Assembly: GCA_902492005.1 (NCBI GenBank)
Contig: CABUJV010000009.1
Coordinates: 1 to 57,022, forward strand
DNA: 57,022 bases
Direction: 5' to 3'
From: an uncultured Eubacteriales bacterium
GTDB taxonomy: Bacteria > Bacillota > Clostridia > Oscillospirales > Oscillospiraceae
Shown: positions 31,666-39,859 of the stretch, one piece after another
Numbering within the stretch: position 1 is the stretch's first letter
Layout of the letters: each line of letters starts with the position of its first letter
Notes under the pieces: model-generated
The model's input: the letters and a program-made list of their open reading frames with translations, nothing else
What the model was told of the DNA's origin: nothing
Database searches by the model: none
Program-made: the position numbers and the translations under genes

Positions 31666-32598
31666 TCACCGGGCTTTTCCGGGCTTGGCGCTTTCCGGCT
31701 CCGCCGCCGGGTAAAACCGCCTTACATACTCGGTAAATTTTTGAATATACGGCTTTAGAATGTCGTTTTTCTGATAGATCAGGTAGAGACTCCGCCGAGC
31801 CGCACTCTTCGGAAGCTCGAACACCAGCAGCCGCTTCTCCTCGCAGAAATTCCGGGCGGCCCGCTCGGAAAGGATGGAGATGCCCAGGCCCTGCGCCACC
31901 AGATTCTTGATGGCCTCCTGATCATTGATGCGGGCGGTGACCTGCAGCTCGGACTCCTGGATGCCCATGCTCTCCAGAAAGCGGTCCGCACTCTTTTTGC
32001 TGCCGCTCCCGTTCTCCCGCAGGATCATTGCCTCCTCCAGCAGCGCCTCCGCAGGAAACGTCCCCCGGGCCTTCAGTGCCAGGAAATGCTCGTTCACCGG
32101 CGTGATCAGCACCATCCGGTCCTGGTAAAAGGGGATGCAGGCCAGGGCCTCGTCCGTGCAGCGCATCCCCACCAGGCCCACGTCGAAATTGCCCTGCAGC
32201 AGTCCGTCCACGATGCCCTGGCTGTCGCTTTGATGGATGGAAAAGTAGGTGTCGGGATGGGCCTTTCCATACGCGGGGAGCAGCTCCGGCAGGATGTAGG
32301 CGGAGGGGATGGTGGACGCGCCCAGACGGATGATCTTCCGGCTCTCGCCATCCCAGCGCTGGAGCAGATTGTCCCGCAGGCCTAGAATATGACAGGCGCA
32401 CTCGTACAGCTCCCATCCCCGGGGCGTGATCTCGATGCTCTTGGTGGTCCGGATGATGAGGCGGGAGTGGAGCTCCTCTTCCAGCTGCCGGATGTGGGTG
32501 CTGATGGTGGGCTGGGAGATATAGAGCTTTTCCGCCGCCTTGGTGAAGCTGCGGTACTCCACCACGTTGGTGAAGGATTCCAGCTGCTTAAGCTCCAT
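31666..32598 (-). CDS. LysR-family regulator of the selenium module
   Basis: This 310-aa regulator has an N-terminal winged helix-turn-helix (residues 1-60, LESFTNVVEYRSFTKAAEKLYISQPTISTHIRQLEEEL) and a two-lobed substrate-binding domain. Its start overlaps the end of the class V aminotransferase gene by 11 nt, so the two form an operon. LysR proteins of this kind accompany the yedE/yedF/selD cluster in Clostridia, and it is likely to control selenium-related genes. Confidence 0.9.
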   Translation of the reverse strand: MELKQLESFTNVVEYRSFTKAAEKLYISQPTISTHIRQLEEELHSRLIIRTTKSIEITPRGWELYECACHILGLRDNLLQRWDGESRKIIRLGASTIPSAYILPELLPAYGKAHPDTYFSIHQSDSQGIVDGLLQGNFDVGLVGMRCTDEALACIPFYQDRMVLITPVNEHFLALKARGTFPAEALLEEAMILRENGSGSKKSADRFLESMGIQESELQVTARINDQEAIKNLVAQGLGISILSERAARNFCEEKRLLVFELPKSAARRSLYLIYQKNDILKPYIQKFTEYVRRFYPAAEPESAKPGKAR

Positions 32599-33757
32599 GG
32601 CCGCGCCGCCCTTTCAGGATCTCCTCCAAGGCCCGGAGGGCCGCGTCTACATCTTCCTCCGTGTTCCACCAGCCAAAGGAGAAGCGGATGGTACCGGTGG
32701 GATAGGTCCCCAGGGCCTTATGGGCGGCGGGGGCGCAGTGCAAGCCCACCCGGGTCATGATTCCATAGGTCTCGTCCAGCTCCCAGGCCACCTGGGACAG
32801 CTCCCGCCCCGGGGTCTGCAGGGACACCACCCCCGTCCGGCCGCGGCGATCCCATCTCCCCGCCACCCGGATGCCGGGTATGGCCCGAAGCCCCTCCAGA
32901 AAGCGCTCCGTCAGCTTCCGCTCATGGGCCCGGACCGCGTCGATGCCGGTGTCCTTCAGCCAGGCCAGGCCGGCGTGCAGGCCCAGAATCCCCGGCAGGT
33001 TCAGCGTCCCCGCCTCAAAGCGGTCCGGCAGAAAGTCCGGCACCTCCTCCGTGTGGCTGAGGCTGCCCGTCCCGCCGGAGAGCAGGGGCTCCACCTGCCC
33101 GATCAGGTCTTCCCGGAGCACGAAGCCGCCGACGCCCTGGGGCCCCAGCAGGCCCTTGTGGCCGGTGAAGGCCAGCGCGTCGATGTGCATGTCCCCCATG
33201 TGGATGGGCCAGACGCCGGCGGTCTGAGCGGAATCCACGAAAAAGCGCAGGCCGTGGGCCGCGCAGAACGCCCCCACCTCCCCCAGCGGCAGCAGCGTTC
33301 CGCACACGTTGCTGGCGTGGGTCATGACCACGGCCCGGGTGCGGGGGGTCAGGCAGCCGGCGAGGGCCTCGACCCGCAGGCTCCCGTCCTCTGCGCAGGG
33401 GACCCTGGAAAAGGAGACGCCCCTGCGCTCCAGCTGCACCAGAGGCCGCATGACGGCATTGTGCTCCACAGCGGACACCAGCACATGGTCGCCGGGCCGG
33501 AGAAAGCCCTTCAGCAGGACGTTCAGGCTCTCGGTGACGTTTTTGGTAAAGACCACGTTCTTGCAGTCCTCTCCGCCGAACAGCTCGCACAGCATCTGCC
33601 GGGTCTCGTAAACGGTCTCCTCCACGCGGTAGGCCCGCTGGTAGCAGCCCCGGTTGATGTTGCTCCCCGCCTGAGTCAGAAAGCCATACATGGCGTCCGC
33701 CACGGCCCTGGGCTTGGGAAAGGTGGTGCTGGCGTTGTCTAGATAGATACTCCTCAC
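32588..33757 (-). CDS. Cysteine desulfurase-like class V aminotransferase of the selenium cluster
   Basis: This 389-aa PLP enzyme has YLDNASTTFPKP at the N terminus, VSAVEHNAVMRPL, MTHASNVCGTLLPLGEVG, the Lys of AFTGHKGLLGPQGVGG (Schiff base) and RVGLHCAPAAHKALGTYPTGTIRFSFG. The last matches the selenium-linked cysteine desulfurase-like family, in which the active-site Cys lies in the GLHCAPxAH motif. It may release selenium or sulfur for SelD. The start is GTG 33757 with GGGAG 9 nt upstream. It is divergent from yedE. Confidence 0.9.
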   Translation of the reverse strand: MRSIYLDNASTTFPKPRAVADAMYGFLTQAGSNINRGCYQRAYRVEETVYETRQMLCELFGGEDCKNVVFTKNVTESLNVLLKGFLRPGDHVLVSAVEHNAVMRPLVQLERRGVSFSRVPCAEDGSLRVEALAGCLTPRTRAVVMTHASNVCGTLLPLGEVGAFCAAHGLRFFVDSAQTAGVWPIHMGDMHIDALAFTGHKGLLGPQGVGGFVLREDLIGQVEPLLSGGTGSLSHTEEVPDFLPDRFEAGTLNLPGILGLHAGLAWLKDTGIDAVRAHERKLTERFLEGLRAIPGIRVAGRWDRRGRTGVVSLQTPGRELSQVAWELDETYGIMTRVGLHCAPAAHKALGTYPTGTIRFSFGWWNTEEDVDAALRALEEILKGRRGHGA

Positions 33758-33850
33758 GATGGCCGCTCCCTTCCGGTCTGTACTGGCTCTATTCTACTGC
33801 ATTTTTATTTAAATTTCAAATAAATACTAATAAATAATCAATAATTGCGA

Positions 33851-33880
33851 TTGGATGCCGGGCCGCTTGCATGCTATACT
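33851..33880 (+). promoter_or_regulatory. Promoter of the yedE-selD operon
   Basis: TTGGAT (33851-33856), an 18-bp spacer ending in TGC, and TATACT (33875-33880) form an extended -10 promoter, 36 bp before yedE. Confidence 0.65.
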
Positions 33881-33915
33881 GAATGTGACCCAAACTATGG
33901 AAGGAGAAACAGAGA

Positions 33916-35004
33916 ATGGACCTGAAAAAGGAAACCTCCGGCATCGTTCTGGCCGGCGCCGTCATCGGTATCCTCGCATCCCTGCTGGTGTTCTTCGGCA
34001 ATCCGGTCAACATGGGCTTCTGCATCGCCTGCTTCCTGCGGGACACCGCCGGAGCCCTTGGCCTCCACTCCGCCGCCGCGGTGCAGTACATCCGCCCCGA
34101 GATCATCGGCCTGGTGCTGGGCAGCTTTCTGCTGGCCCTGACCCGGAAGGAGCTCTCCGCCCGGGGCGGCAGCGCCCCGCTGACCCGCTTCGTGCTGGGC
34201 GTCTTCGTCATGATCGGCTGTCTGATGTTCCTGGGCTGCCCCTTCCGCATGATCCTGCGGCTGGCCGGCGGCGACCTGAACGCCCTGTTCGGCCTGGGCG
34301 GCTTCGTCTGCGGCATTCTGGCCGGGGTGTTTTTCCTGAACCGGGGGTATTCCCTCCGGCGCACCTACCGGCTCCCCGCCCTGGAGGGCCGGCTGTTCCC
34401 CGTCTTCCAGGTGGTGCTGCTCCTGCTCCTGATCGGCGCTCCCACCCTTCTCCGCTTCACGGAGCCGGGCGGCGGCCCCGGCGCCAAGCACGCGGCCGTC
34501 CTCATCAGCCTGGCCGCCGGGCTCGTCGTGGGCGCGCTGGCCCAACGGACCCGGCTGTGCATGGTGGGCGGCATCCGGGACCTGATCCTGTTCCGGGAGT
34601 ATAAGCTGCTGCTGGGCTTCCTGGCCATTCTGGCCAGCGCCCTGGTCTGCAACCTGGTGCTCGACGCCGTCACGCCGGACGCCTACTTCCGCCTGGGCTT
34701 CACGGGCCAGGCCGTGGCCCACACCGACGGGCTGTGGAACTTCCTGGGGATGCTGCTCACCGGCTTTGGCTGTGTCCTGCTGGGGGGCTGCCCCCTGCGG
34801 CAGCTCGTGCTCTCCGGCGAGGGCAACACCGACAGCGCCGTCACGGTGCTGGGGCTCATGGCGGGAGCCGCCTTCGCTCACAACTTCGGCCTGGCCTCCA
34901 GCGGCGAGGGCCCCACCACCAACGGCAAGCTGGCCGTGGTCATCGGCATCGCCGTGGCGGCCGTCATCGCCTGTCTCAACACCTTCCGAAAAGAAGAATC
35001 GTAA
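33916..35004 (+). CDS. yedE: YedE-family putative selenium transporter
   Basis: This 362-aa polytopic membrane protein has about nine to ten hydrophobic segments. The conserved Cys/Arg signatures are MGFCIACFLRDTAGALG, TRLCMVGGIRDLILFREYK and LLGGCPLRQLVLSGEGNTDSA, typical of the YeeE/YedE fold that moves thiosulfate or selenium compounds through membrane-embedded cysteines. Its neighbours (yedF-like, DUF3343, selD) define the selenium-metabolism subfamily. GGAAGGAG lies upstream of ATG 33916. Confidence 0.92.
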   Translation: MDLKKETSGIVLAGAVIGILASLLVFFGNPVNMGFCIACFLRDTAGALGLHSAAAVQYIRPEIIGLVLGSFLLALTRKELSARGGSAPLTRFVLGVFVMIGCLMFLGCPFRMILRLAGGDLNALFGLGGFVCGILAGVFFLNRGYSLRRTYRLPALEGRLFPVFQVVLLLLLIGAPTLLRFTEPGGGPGAKHAAVLISLAAGLVVGALAQRTRLCMVGGIRDLILFREYKLLLGFLAILASALVCNLVLDAVTPDAYFRLGFTGQAVAHTDGLWNFLGMLLTGFGCVLLGGCPLRQLVLSGEGNTDSAVTVLGLMAGAAFAHNFGLASSGEGPTTNGKLAVVIGIAVAAVIACLNTFRKEES

Positions 35005-35018
35005 AGGAGAGGATCGTT

Positions 35019-35225
35019 ATGAATACTCTGGACGCCCGTGGGCTCTCCTGCCCGGAGCCCGTGGTCATGCTCCGCAAGGCCATGGCCTCCCAGGAGCCCG
35101 CCTACCAAATCGTGGTGGACAACCCCACCTCCCGGGAAAACGTGACCCGCTACGCCGAGCACCAGGGCTACCGGGTGGCCTGTGCGGAGCACGGCGGAGA
35201 GTATACCCTCTCCATCACCAAGTGA
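35019..35225 (+). CDS. yedF: TusA/YedF-like sulfur or selenium carrier (short form)
   Basis: This 68-aa protein has the SirA/TusA fold with the conserved N-terminal LDARGLSCPEPVVMLRKAM, where the Cys in the CPxP motif carries sulfur or selenium as a persulfide or perselenide. The selenium-cluster YedF usually has a second C-terminal domain of about 100 residues. This copy has only the TusA part, so it is a short form. AAGGAGAGG lies upstream of ATG 35019. It stands between yedE and the DUF3343 gene. Confidence 0.88.
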   Translation: MNTLDARGLSCPEPVVMLRKAMASQEPAYQIVVDNPTSRENVTRYAEHQGYRVACAEHGGEYTLSITK

Positions 35226-35226
35226 G

Positions 35227-35472
35227 ATGACCTATATCGCCACATTCTATTCCCACTTCGGCGCCATCCGGTACAAGCGGCTCTGCGAGAGTTGCCGGAT
35301 GGCGGCAAAGCTCATGCCGGTGCCCCGGGACCTGAGCAGCAGCTGCGGCACCTGCGTGCGCTACGAGGGTGAGACGGCCTGTCCGGCGGACATCTGGCCC
35401 CAGGAGGTGGAGCAGGTCGTGCAGGCGCTGCCGGAGGGCTACCGCACCTGCTACCGGGCGGAAAACAGCTAA
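35227..35472 (+). CDS. DUF3343-family protein (putative selenium carrier partner)
   Basis: This 81-aa protein is of the DUF3343 family. It starts MTYIATFYSHFGAIRYKRLC and has paired cysteines (CESCRMAAKL and SSCGTCVRYEGETAC). Family members sit with selD, yedF and cysteine desulfurases and are thought to carry or hand over Se or S. ATG 35227 starts 1 nt after the yedF stop, using the GAG just before it, so translation is coupled. Confidence 0.85.
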   Translation: MTYIATFYSHFGAIRYKRLCESCRMAAKLMPVPRDLSSSCGTCVRYEGETACPADIWPQEVEQVVQALPEGYRTCYRAENS

Positions 35473-35484
35473 GGAGATGCGAGC

Positions 35485-36522
35485 ATGGAGACCGAGGTAA
35501 AACTGACCAAGCTGGCCACCTGCGCCGGCTGCGGCGCCAAGGTGGGGGCCGGGACGCTGGTGCACATGCTGGAGGGCTTCCTGACCCATCAGGACCCTCG
35601 CCTGATCGTGGGCTACGACAAGAGCGACGATGCCAGCGTCTACGTTCTGGACGACGAGACCGCCCTGGTGCAGACCACCGACTTCTTCCCCCCCATCGTG
35701 GACGACCCGTTCCTCTACGGGCAGATCGCGGCGGCCAACGCCATGAGCGACGTCTACGCCATGGGCGGGGAGCCCAAGCTGGCGCTGAACATCCTGTGCA
35801 TTCCTGAGCAGATGGAGCCGGGGACCGTGCAGGAGATCCTGCGGGGGGGCTACGACAAAGCCTACGAGGCGGGGGCCATCATCACCGGGGGCCACACCAT
35901 CCACGGCGCGGAGCCCATCTACGGTCTGGCGGTCTCCGGCTTCGTCCACCCCCAAAAGGTCCTGAAAAACTGCGGCGCCCGCCCCGGCGACGTTCTGCTC
36001 CTCACCAAGCCGCTGGGCATTGGTATCCTCACCACCGCCGCCAAGGCCGACTTGGTGGAGCCCCCGGTCCTGAAGCGCATCTACCGGCAGATGGCCACCC
36101 TGAACAAGGCCGCCCGTGACATCATGGTCCGCTATCCGGTCCATAGCTGTACCGACGTCACCGGCTTTGCCCTGCTGGGTCACAGCTTTGAAATGGCCCA
36201 GGGCAGCGGCTGCTCCATCCATATCCAGACCGACCGGGTGCCTTTTCACCCCGAGGCCTATCCCCTGGCGGAGATGGGCTTTATCCCCGCCGGAGCCTAC
36301 CGCAACCGGGACTACGCCCAGGCCGGGGTGGAGGTGCGCGGCGCCGTCAGCCGAGCCATGCAGGACATTCTGTACGACCCCCAGACCAGCGGCGGACTGC
36401 TGATGGCCCTGCCGGAGGCGGACGCCCAGTCCTGTCTGGCCGAGCTGCGGGACGTTCTCCCTCAGGCTACGGCCATCGGCTATGTGACCGAGCACAAACA
36501 GGCGTGGATCTGCCTGGAGTGA
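35485..36522 (+). CDS. selD: Selenide, water dikinase
   Basis: This 345-aa enzyme makes selenophosphate from selenide and ATP, the selenium donor for selenocysteine and selenouridine. The N-terminal catalytic loop reads CAGCGAKV: Cys-16 takes the place of the Cys or Sec of other SelD proteins, and Lys-19 is the conserved Lys. AIR-synthase-type ATP-binding features follow (DKSDDASVYVL, ANAMSDVYAMGGEPKLALNI, GGHTIHGAEPIYGLAVSG and DPQTSGGLLMALP). AAGGAG precedes ATG 35485. It ends the yedE operon. No selA or selB is in the window, so the product may feed either Sec or a selenium-dependent hydroxylase. Confidence 0.95.
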   Translation: METEVKLTKLATCAGCGAKVGAGTLVHMLEGFLTHQDPRLIVGYDKSDDASVYVLDDETALVQTTDFFPPIVDDPFLYGQIAAANAMSDVYAMGGEPKLALNILCIPEQMEPGTVQEILRGGYDKAYEAGAIITGGHTIHGAEPIYGLAVSGFVHPQKVLKNCGARPGDVLLLTKPLGIGILTTAAKADLVEPPVLKRIYRQMATLNKAARDIMVRYPVHSCTDVTGFALLGHSFEMAQGSGCSIHIQTDRVPFHPEAYPLAEMGFIPAGAYRNRDYAQAGVEVRGAVSRAMQDILYDPQTSGGLLMALPEADAQSCLAELRDVLPQATAIGYVTEHKQAWICLE

Positions 36523-36540
36523 GTAGGCGCACCTTGTCTG

Positions 36541-36594
36541 GAAACGCCCCCTGCCCGCCGCACAAGCTGTGCGGCGGGCCGGGGGTGTTTGTGT
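36541..36594. terminator. Terminator between selD and the TRAP transporter
   Basis: A long stem (AACGCCCCC..GCCCGCCGCAC with its complement) has a TTTGTG tail on the plus strand. It separates two convergent operons. Confidence 0.75.
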
Positions 36595-36624
36595 TTCAAC
36601 CAGGCAAAAGTGCAGGCCTTCCAA

Positions 36625-37932
36625 TTAACTGAAGATCTGAGGCATCATGAGCTTGGGCAGGAAGGTGGCCACGTCCGGGATGTAAGTCGTGATCAGCAGT
36701 GTGGGAATCCAAGCGAAGAGGATGAAGATCATGATGGGCGAGAGCATCTTGTTGATCTTGGCTCCGCAGACGCGGCCGCTCAGGTACAGCATGGGCGCAG
36801 TGGGCGGCGTGATATTCCCCATACCCAGATTGACGCCCAGGATGGCGGCAAAATGAACCGGATGGATGCCGATGCCCCGTACGATCGGCAGCAGGATGGG
36901 CGTGCACAGCAGGATGCCGCTGGTGTCGTCCATCAACATGCCGATGATGACCATAAAGACATTGACCATCAAAAGAATCAGGTACTTGTTGTCCGTAATG
37001 CTCAGCAGAACTTGTGCAATCTGAGCGGGCACGTTCTGCATCGTCAGCAGCTTGCTGAAGATCATGACCATGAAGAACATCACCATAATAACGCCGGTGG
37101 CGCAGGCGGATTCCGTCAGCGCCTGATGCAGGCCGTCCCCCTTCAGGCCCTTATAGATGAACATGCCGCAGGGGATGGCGTAGGCCACGCTGATGGCGGC
37201 GGCCTCGGTAGCCGTCATGATACCGCCATAGATTCCGCCCAGGATGATAACCGGCATAATCAAAGCGGGGATGGCACGCAGTGTGGATCTGGCCGTATTC
37301 CTGCCCCAGGTCTGGAAATCCTCCTTGGGCGGCTGTACGATGTCAAACTTTTTAGTCATGACCATGTTGACCAGGCACAGCAGCGCCACCAGGATCAGGC
37401 CGGGGACGATGGTGGCTGTGAAACAGGCCAGAACCGAAGTACCGCTGGACCAGGCATACAGGACCTGGGCCGAGCTGGGCGGAATCAGCAGGCCCAGCGG
37501 ACAAGCAGCCGCCAGCAGCGCTGCGGTATAGCCCTTTTCATAGCCCGCACGGGTCAGGCGCGGCTCCATGAGGGCGCCGATGCACGACAGTGTCGCCGAG
37601 GCGCTTCCGGAGATGGAACCGAACACCGCGGAGGTAATGACCGCCACCGCGCCCAAGCCGCTCTTGAACCGTCCCACAAACCGCTCCACCAAACCGATCA
37701 GGGCATCCCCAATACGGCCCTTCTCCATGACCTTGCCCGCCAGAACGAACAGCGGAATAGCCAGCAGAATGGTAGAATTGATCTGCGTATATCCGCTGGC
37801 CAGCAAGGTATTGGGATTAAAACCCAACGTGTAGGTGATCCAGAGGAATGCCCCGCCAAAGGCAAAGGGGATGGGCATTCCGACCACCAGGCAGCCAACC
37901 AGGATCATGATGCTGATTGCAATCGAAATCAT
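36625..37932 (-). CDS. TRAP transporter large permease (DctM family)
   Basis: This 435-aa membrane protein has about 12 segments and the DctM patterns MPIPFAFGGAFLWI, TGLVERFVGRFKSGLG and PGLILVALLCLVNM. It contains LGVNLGMGNITPPTAPMLYL near the end, a signature of the large subunit. It is driven by a sodium or proton gradient. The start overlaps the DctQ stop (ATGA), the usual order dctP-dctQ-dctM, here on the minus strand. Confidence 0.93.
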   Translation of the reverse strand: MISIAISIMILVGCLVVGMPIPFAFGGAFLWITYTLGFNPNTLLASGYTQINSTILLAIPLFVLAGKVMEKGRIGDALIGLVERFVGRFKSGLGAVAVITSAVFGSISGSASATLSCIGALMEPRLTRAGYEKGYTAALLAAACPLGLLIPPSSAQVLYAWSSGTSVLACFTATIVPGLILVALLCLVNMVMTKKFDIVQPPKEDFQTWGRNTARSTLRAIPALIMPVIILGGIYGGIMTATEAAAISVAYAIPCGMFIYKGLKGDGLHQALTESACATGVIMVMFFMVMIFSKLLTMQNVPAQIAQVLLSITDNKYLILLMVNVFMVIIGMLMDDTSGILLCTPILLPIVRGIGIHPVHFAAILGVNLGMGNITPPTAPMLYLSGRVCGAKINKMLSPIMIFILFAWIPTLLITTYIPDVATFLPKLMMPQIFS

Positions 37933-38582
37933 CCGTCGTTCTCCTCCTCTGCTCCGGAATCCGCCGCTTCGAGCATTGCCTTGGCCTCCGCCTTATTGGG
38001 CAGCGTGATGGCGGGATATTTTTCTTTCAGCCGGTCAGATACATAGTCGCCTGGCACAGGCGTGGTATAGTAGCCCTCCCGCAGATAGGTCCGAAGGTTG
38101 CGCTGCAGATAATACACATGGTAGAACTCCATCAGCAGGAACCCAAAGAACACCGAAGCTTTCGGAATGACCAGGGGGATCTTCAGGGAGGTGGACAAGC
38201 CCCATTTGGCGATCTCGCCGGAGAAATACTTGGCGGCCCAGATCAAAACGATGGTATTAACCAGCACGGTAAGCGCCTGGGACAGCAGGGCCAGACCGTC
38301 CTTGCAGCGCATGTTTCTGATGTACACATTCAGCAAATCGGCCTTGATGTGGCTGTCCTCATAGCTGCCGTAGACAGCCCCCATAAAATACAGCCAGAAG
38401 GCAAACAACATGATGATCTCGTCCGAGCCATACAAGTTGCCCTTAAAGAAATAACGTTTGATTACCGCCCACACCATGACGGCTGTGGAGCAGACACTGC
38501 CGATAATCATCAGCCATTTGACCACATGGTGGAGAATCCTCCAAAACAGCGTCTTTTCCAAATCGAAGTGCTCTTTCGCCAT
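37929..38582 (-). CDS. TRAP transporter small permease (DctQ family)
   Basis: This 217-aa protein has four predicted membrane helices (from about residue 15 to 165) and the usual ILHHVVKWLMIIGSV and FWLYFMGAVYGSYEDSHIKADLL pattern. The C-terminal tail is hydrophilic and acidic. It joins the large permease in the membrane. GAGGAG lies before ATG 38582. A perfect 12-bp hairpin lies between the dctP gene and this one. Confidence 0.9.
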   Translation of the reverse strand: MAKEHFDLEKTLFWRILHHVVKWLMIIGSVCSTAVMVWAVIKRYFFKGNLYGSDEIIMLFAFWLYFMGAVYGSYEDSHIKADLLNVYIRNMRCKDGLALLSQALTVLVNTIVLIWAAKYFSGEIAKWGLSTSLKIPLVIPKASVFFGFLLMEFYHVYYLQRNLRTYLREGYYTTPVPGDYVSDRLKEKYPAITLPNKAEAKAMLEAADSGAEEENDG

Positions 38583-38671
38583 TAGCAGCTCCTCGCTCTC
38601 TTAGATTTTTCCGGCGCAAAGGCGTTCCCCCCTCCCGCCGGACATCGGGTGAAGGGAGTCACATATGGCAT

Positions 38672-38701
38672 ACTGCCTGCACGTACCTGCGTGCAGGCAG
38701 T
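38672..38701 (-). other. Intercistronic hairpin between dctP and dctQ
   Basis: A perfect 12-bp inverted repeat (ACTGCCTGCACG, loop of 6, and its complement) has no T-run. It probably stabilises the 3' end of the dctP message or dampens expression downstream, which would give more binding protein than permease. Confidence 0.7.
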
Positions 38702-38724
38702 ACGGGGGAGGTCACCCTGCCCGC

Positions 38725-39777
38725 TCAGCTGTTCGCAGCGATCAGCTCGTTCAGGATATCTTCGCCGATGTTCCCCGTCAGTTTCGGCCAGGTAACTTCG
38801 ACAACATGATTCCGATAGGCGGTCAGCTCTTCATCGGTCAGCTCCAGGATCTCAATGCCATAGTCCTTCATTTTCTGGATGGCGTCTCCATCGGCTGACT
38901 CAGCCGTCTCATACGAGTTCAGGGCTTCATTCATGAAGGTCTGTGTAATCAGCTCCTGCAGGTCGGCGGGCAGCTCGTCGTATATTTTCTGGCTCATCAT
39001 GTAGCCAATGTTCTCTACAAAGACATTGTAGGGGACGTAATATTTGATTACGTCGCGGAAGTCCGAGTAGTTCAGCTGGGGCGTACCGCCGATCCAGCCG
39101 TTGCAGACGCCGGTCTGCATGGCGGTATACAGGTCGGAATAGGGAATGGTGGTAGCTCCATAGCCCATATCCTGGGTCACCAGGTTGTACACCTCGATGG
39201 CAGGGGCGCGTACCAGCGTGTTGGCCTTGGCCGTGCTGGTGTCGTTCACGTCGTTGTACCCCTCGGGATAGCTGGCAAAGCCCATTCCGATCATTCCTTC
39301 TGCATAGGTGCCCAGCCACTTGATGTCCAAATCGCTCATAATTTCGGTATACTTATTGCAGAAGTAGGAGTCCGGCCCAAAGGCATCCGCCATGGAGGCA
39401 TAGTCGTTGACCAGGTAGGGGATAAAATTCATTTCCAGCCGGGAATCGTATTCGGACGGGATGGGGATCAGTGCCATATCCACCGTTCCCTCTGACAATT
39501 CCTGAAAGGTCAGAGTGTAATCACCCAACTGAGAGGAGGGATACAGCGTAACGTCCAGCCGGCCGTCGCTCTTGCTCTCCAGCTCCTCCTCGATCCGGGT
39601 CAGGGAGGCATAGCCCAGGTGTTCCTGGTTGTAGTGGGTCGCGATACGCAGGGAATAGACTTCCTTTTCCTCTCCGGACTTGCCGCCGCCCTGGGAACCG
39701 GAACCTCCGCAGCCAGCCAGCATCGTCATGGACAGCGCTGCGGCCAGCATCATGCAAATCAACTTTTTCACTTTCAT
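38725..39777 (-). CDS. TRAP transporter substrate-binding protein (DctP family)
   Basis: This 350-aa lipoprotein has signal MKVKKLICMMLAAALSM and lipobox LAGC, then a Gly/Ser tether. The DctP fold follows (YSLRIATHYNQEHLGY, YPSSQLGDYTLTFQELSEGTVDMALIP). The usual carboxylate-binding Arg is at LVRAPAIEVYN. Substrate is probably an organic acid or an amino-acid-derived compound. A GGAGG site lies before ATG 39777. The adjacent dehydrogenase hints at an opine-like substrate. Confidence 0.92.
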   Translation of the reverse strand: MKVKKLICMMLAAALSMTMLAGCGGSGSQGGGKSGEEKEVYSLRIATHYNQEHLGYASLTRIEEELESKSDGRLDVTLYPSSQLGDYTLTFQELSEGTVDMALIPIPSEYDSRLEMNFIPYLVNDYASMADAFGPDSYFCNKYTEIMSDLDIKWLGTYAEGMIGMGFASYPEGYNDVNDTSTAKANTLVRAPAIEVYNLVTQDMGYGATTIPYSDLYTAMQTGVCNGWIGGTPQLNYSDFRDVIKYYVPYNVFVENIGYMMSQKIYDELPADLQELITQTFMNEALNSYETAESADGDAIQKMKDYGIEILELTDEELTAYRNHVVEVTWPKLTGNIGEDILNELIAANS

Positions 39778-39859
39778 ATCATTCCTCCGACAATTTCTTT
39801 TCTATCGACTTATGACGACCTTCTTTACTTTTAGGATACCGCGCAATGGGTGCGCCGTT

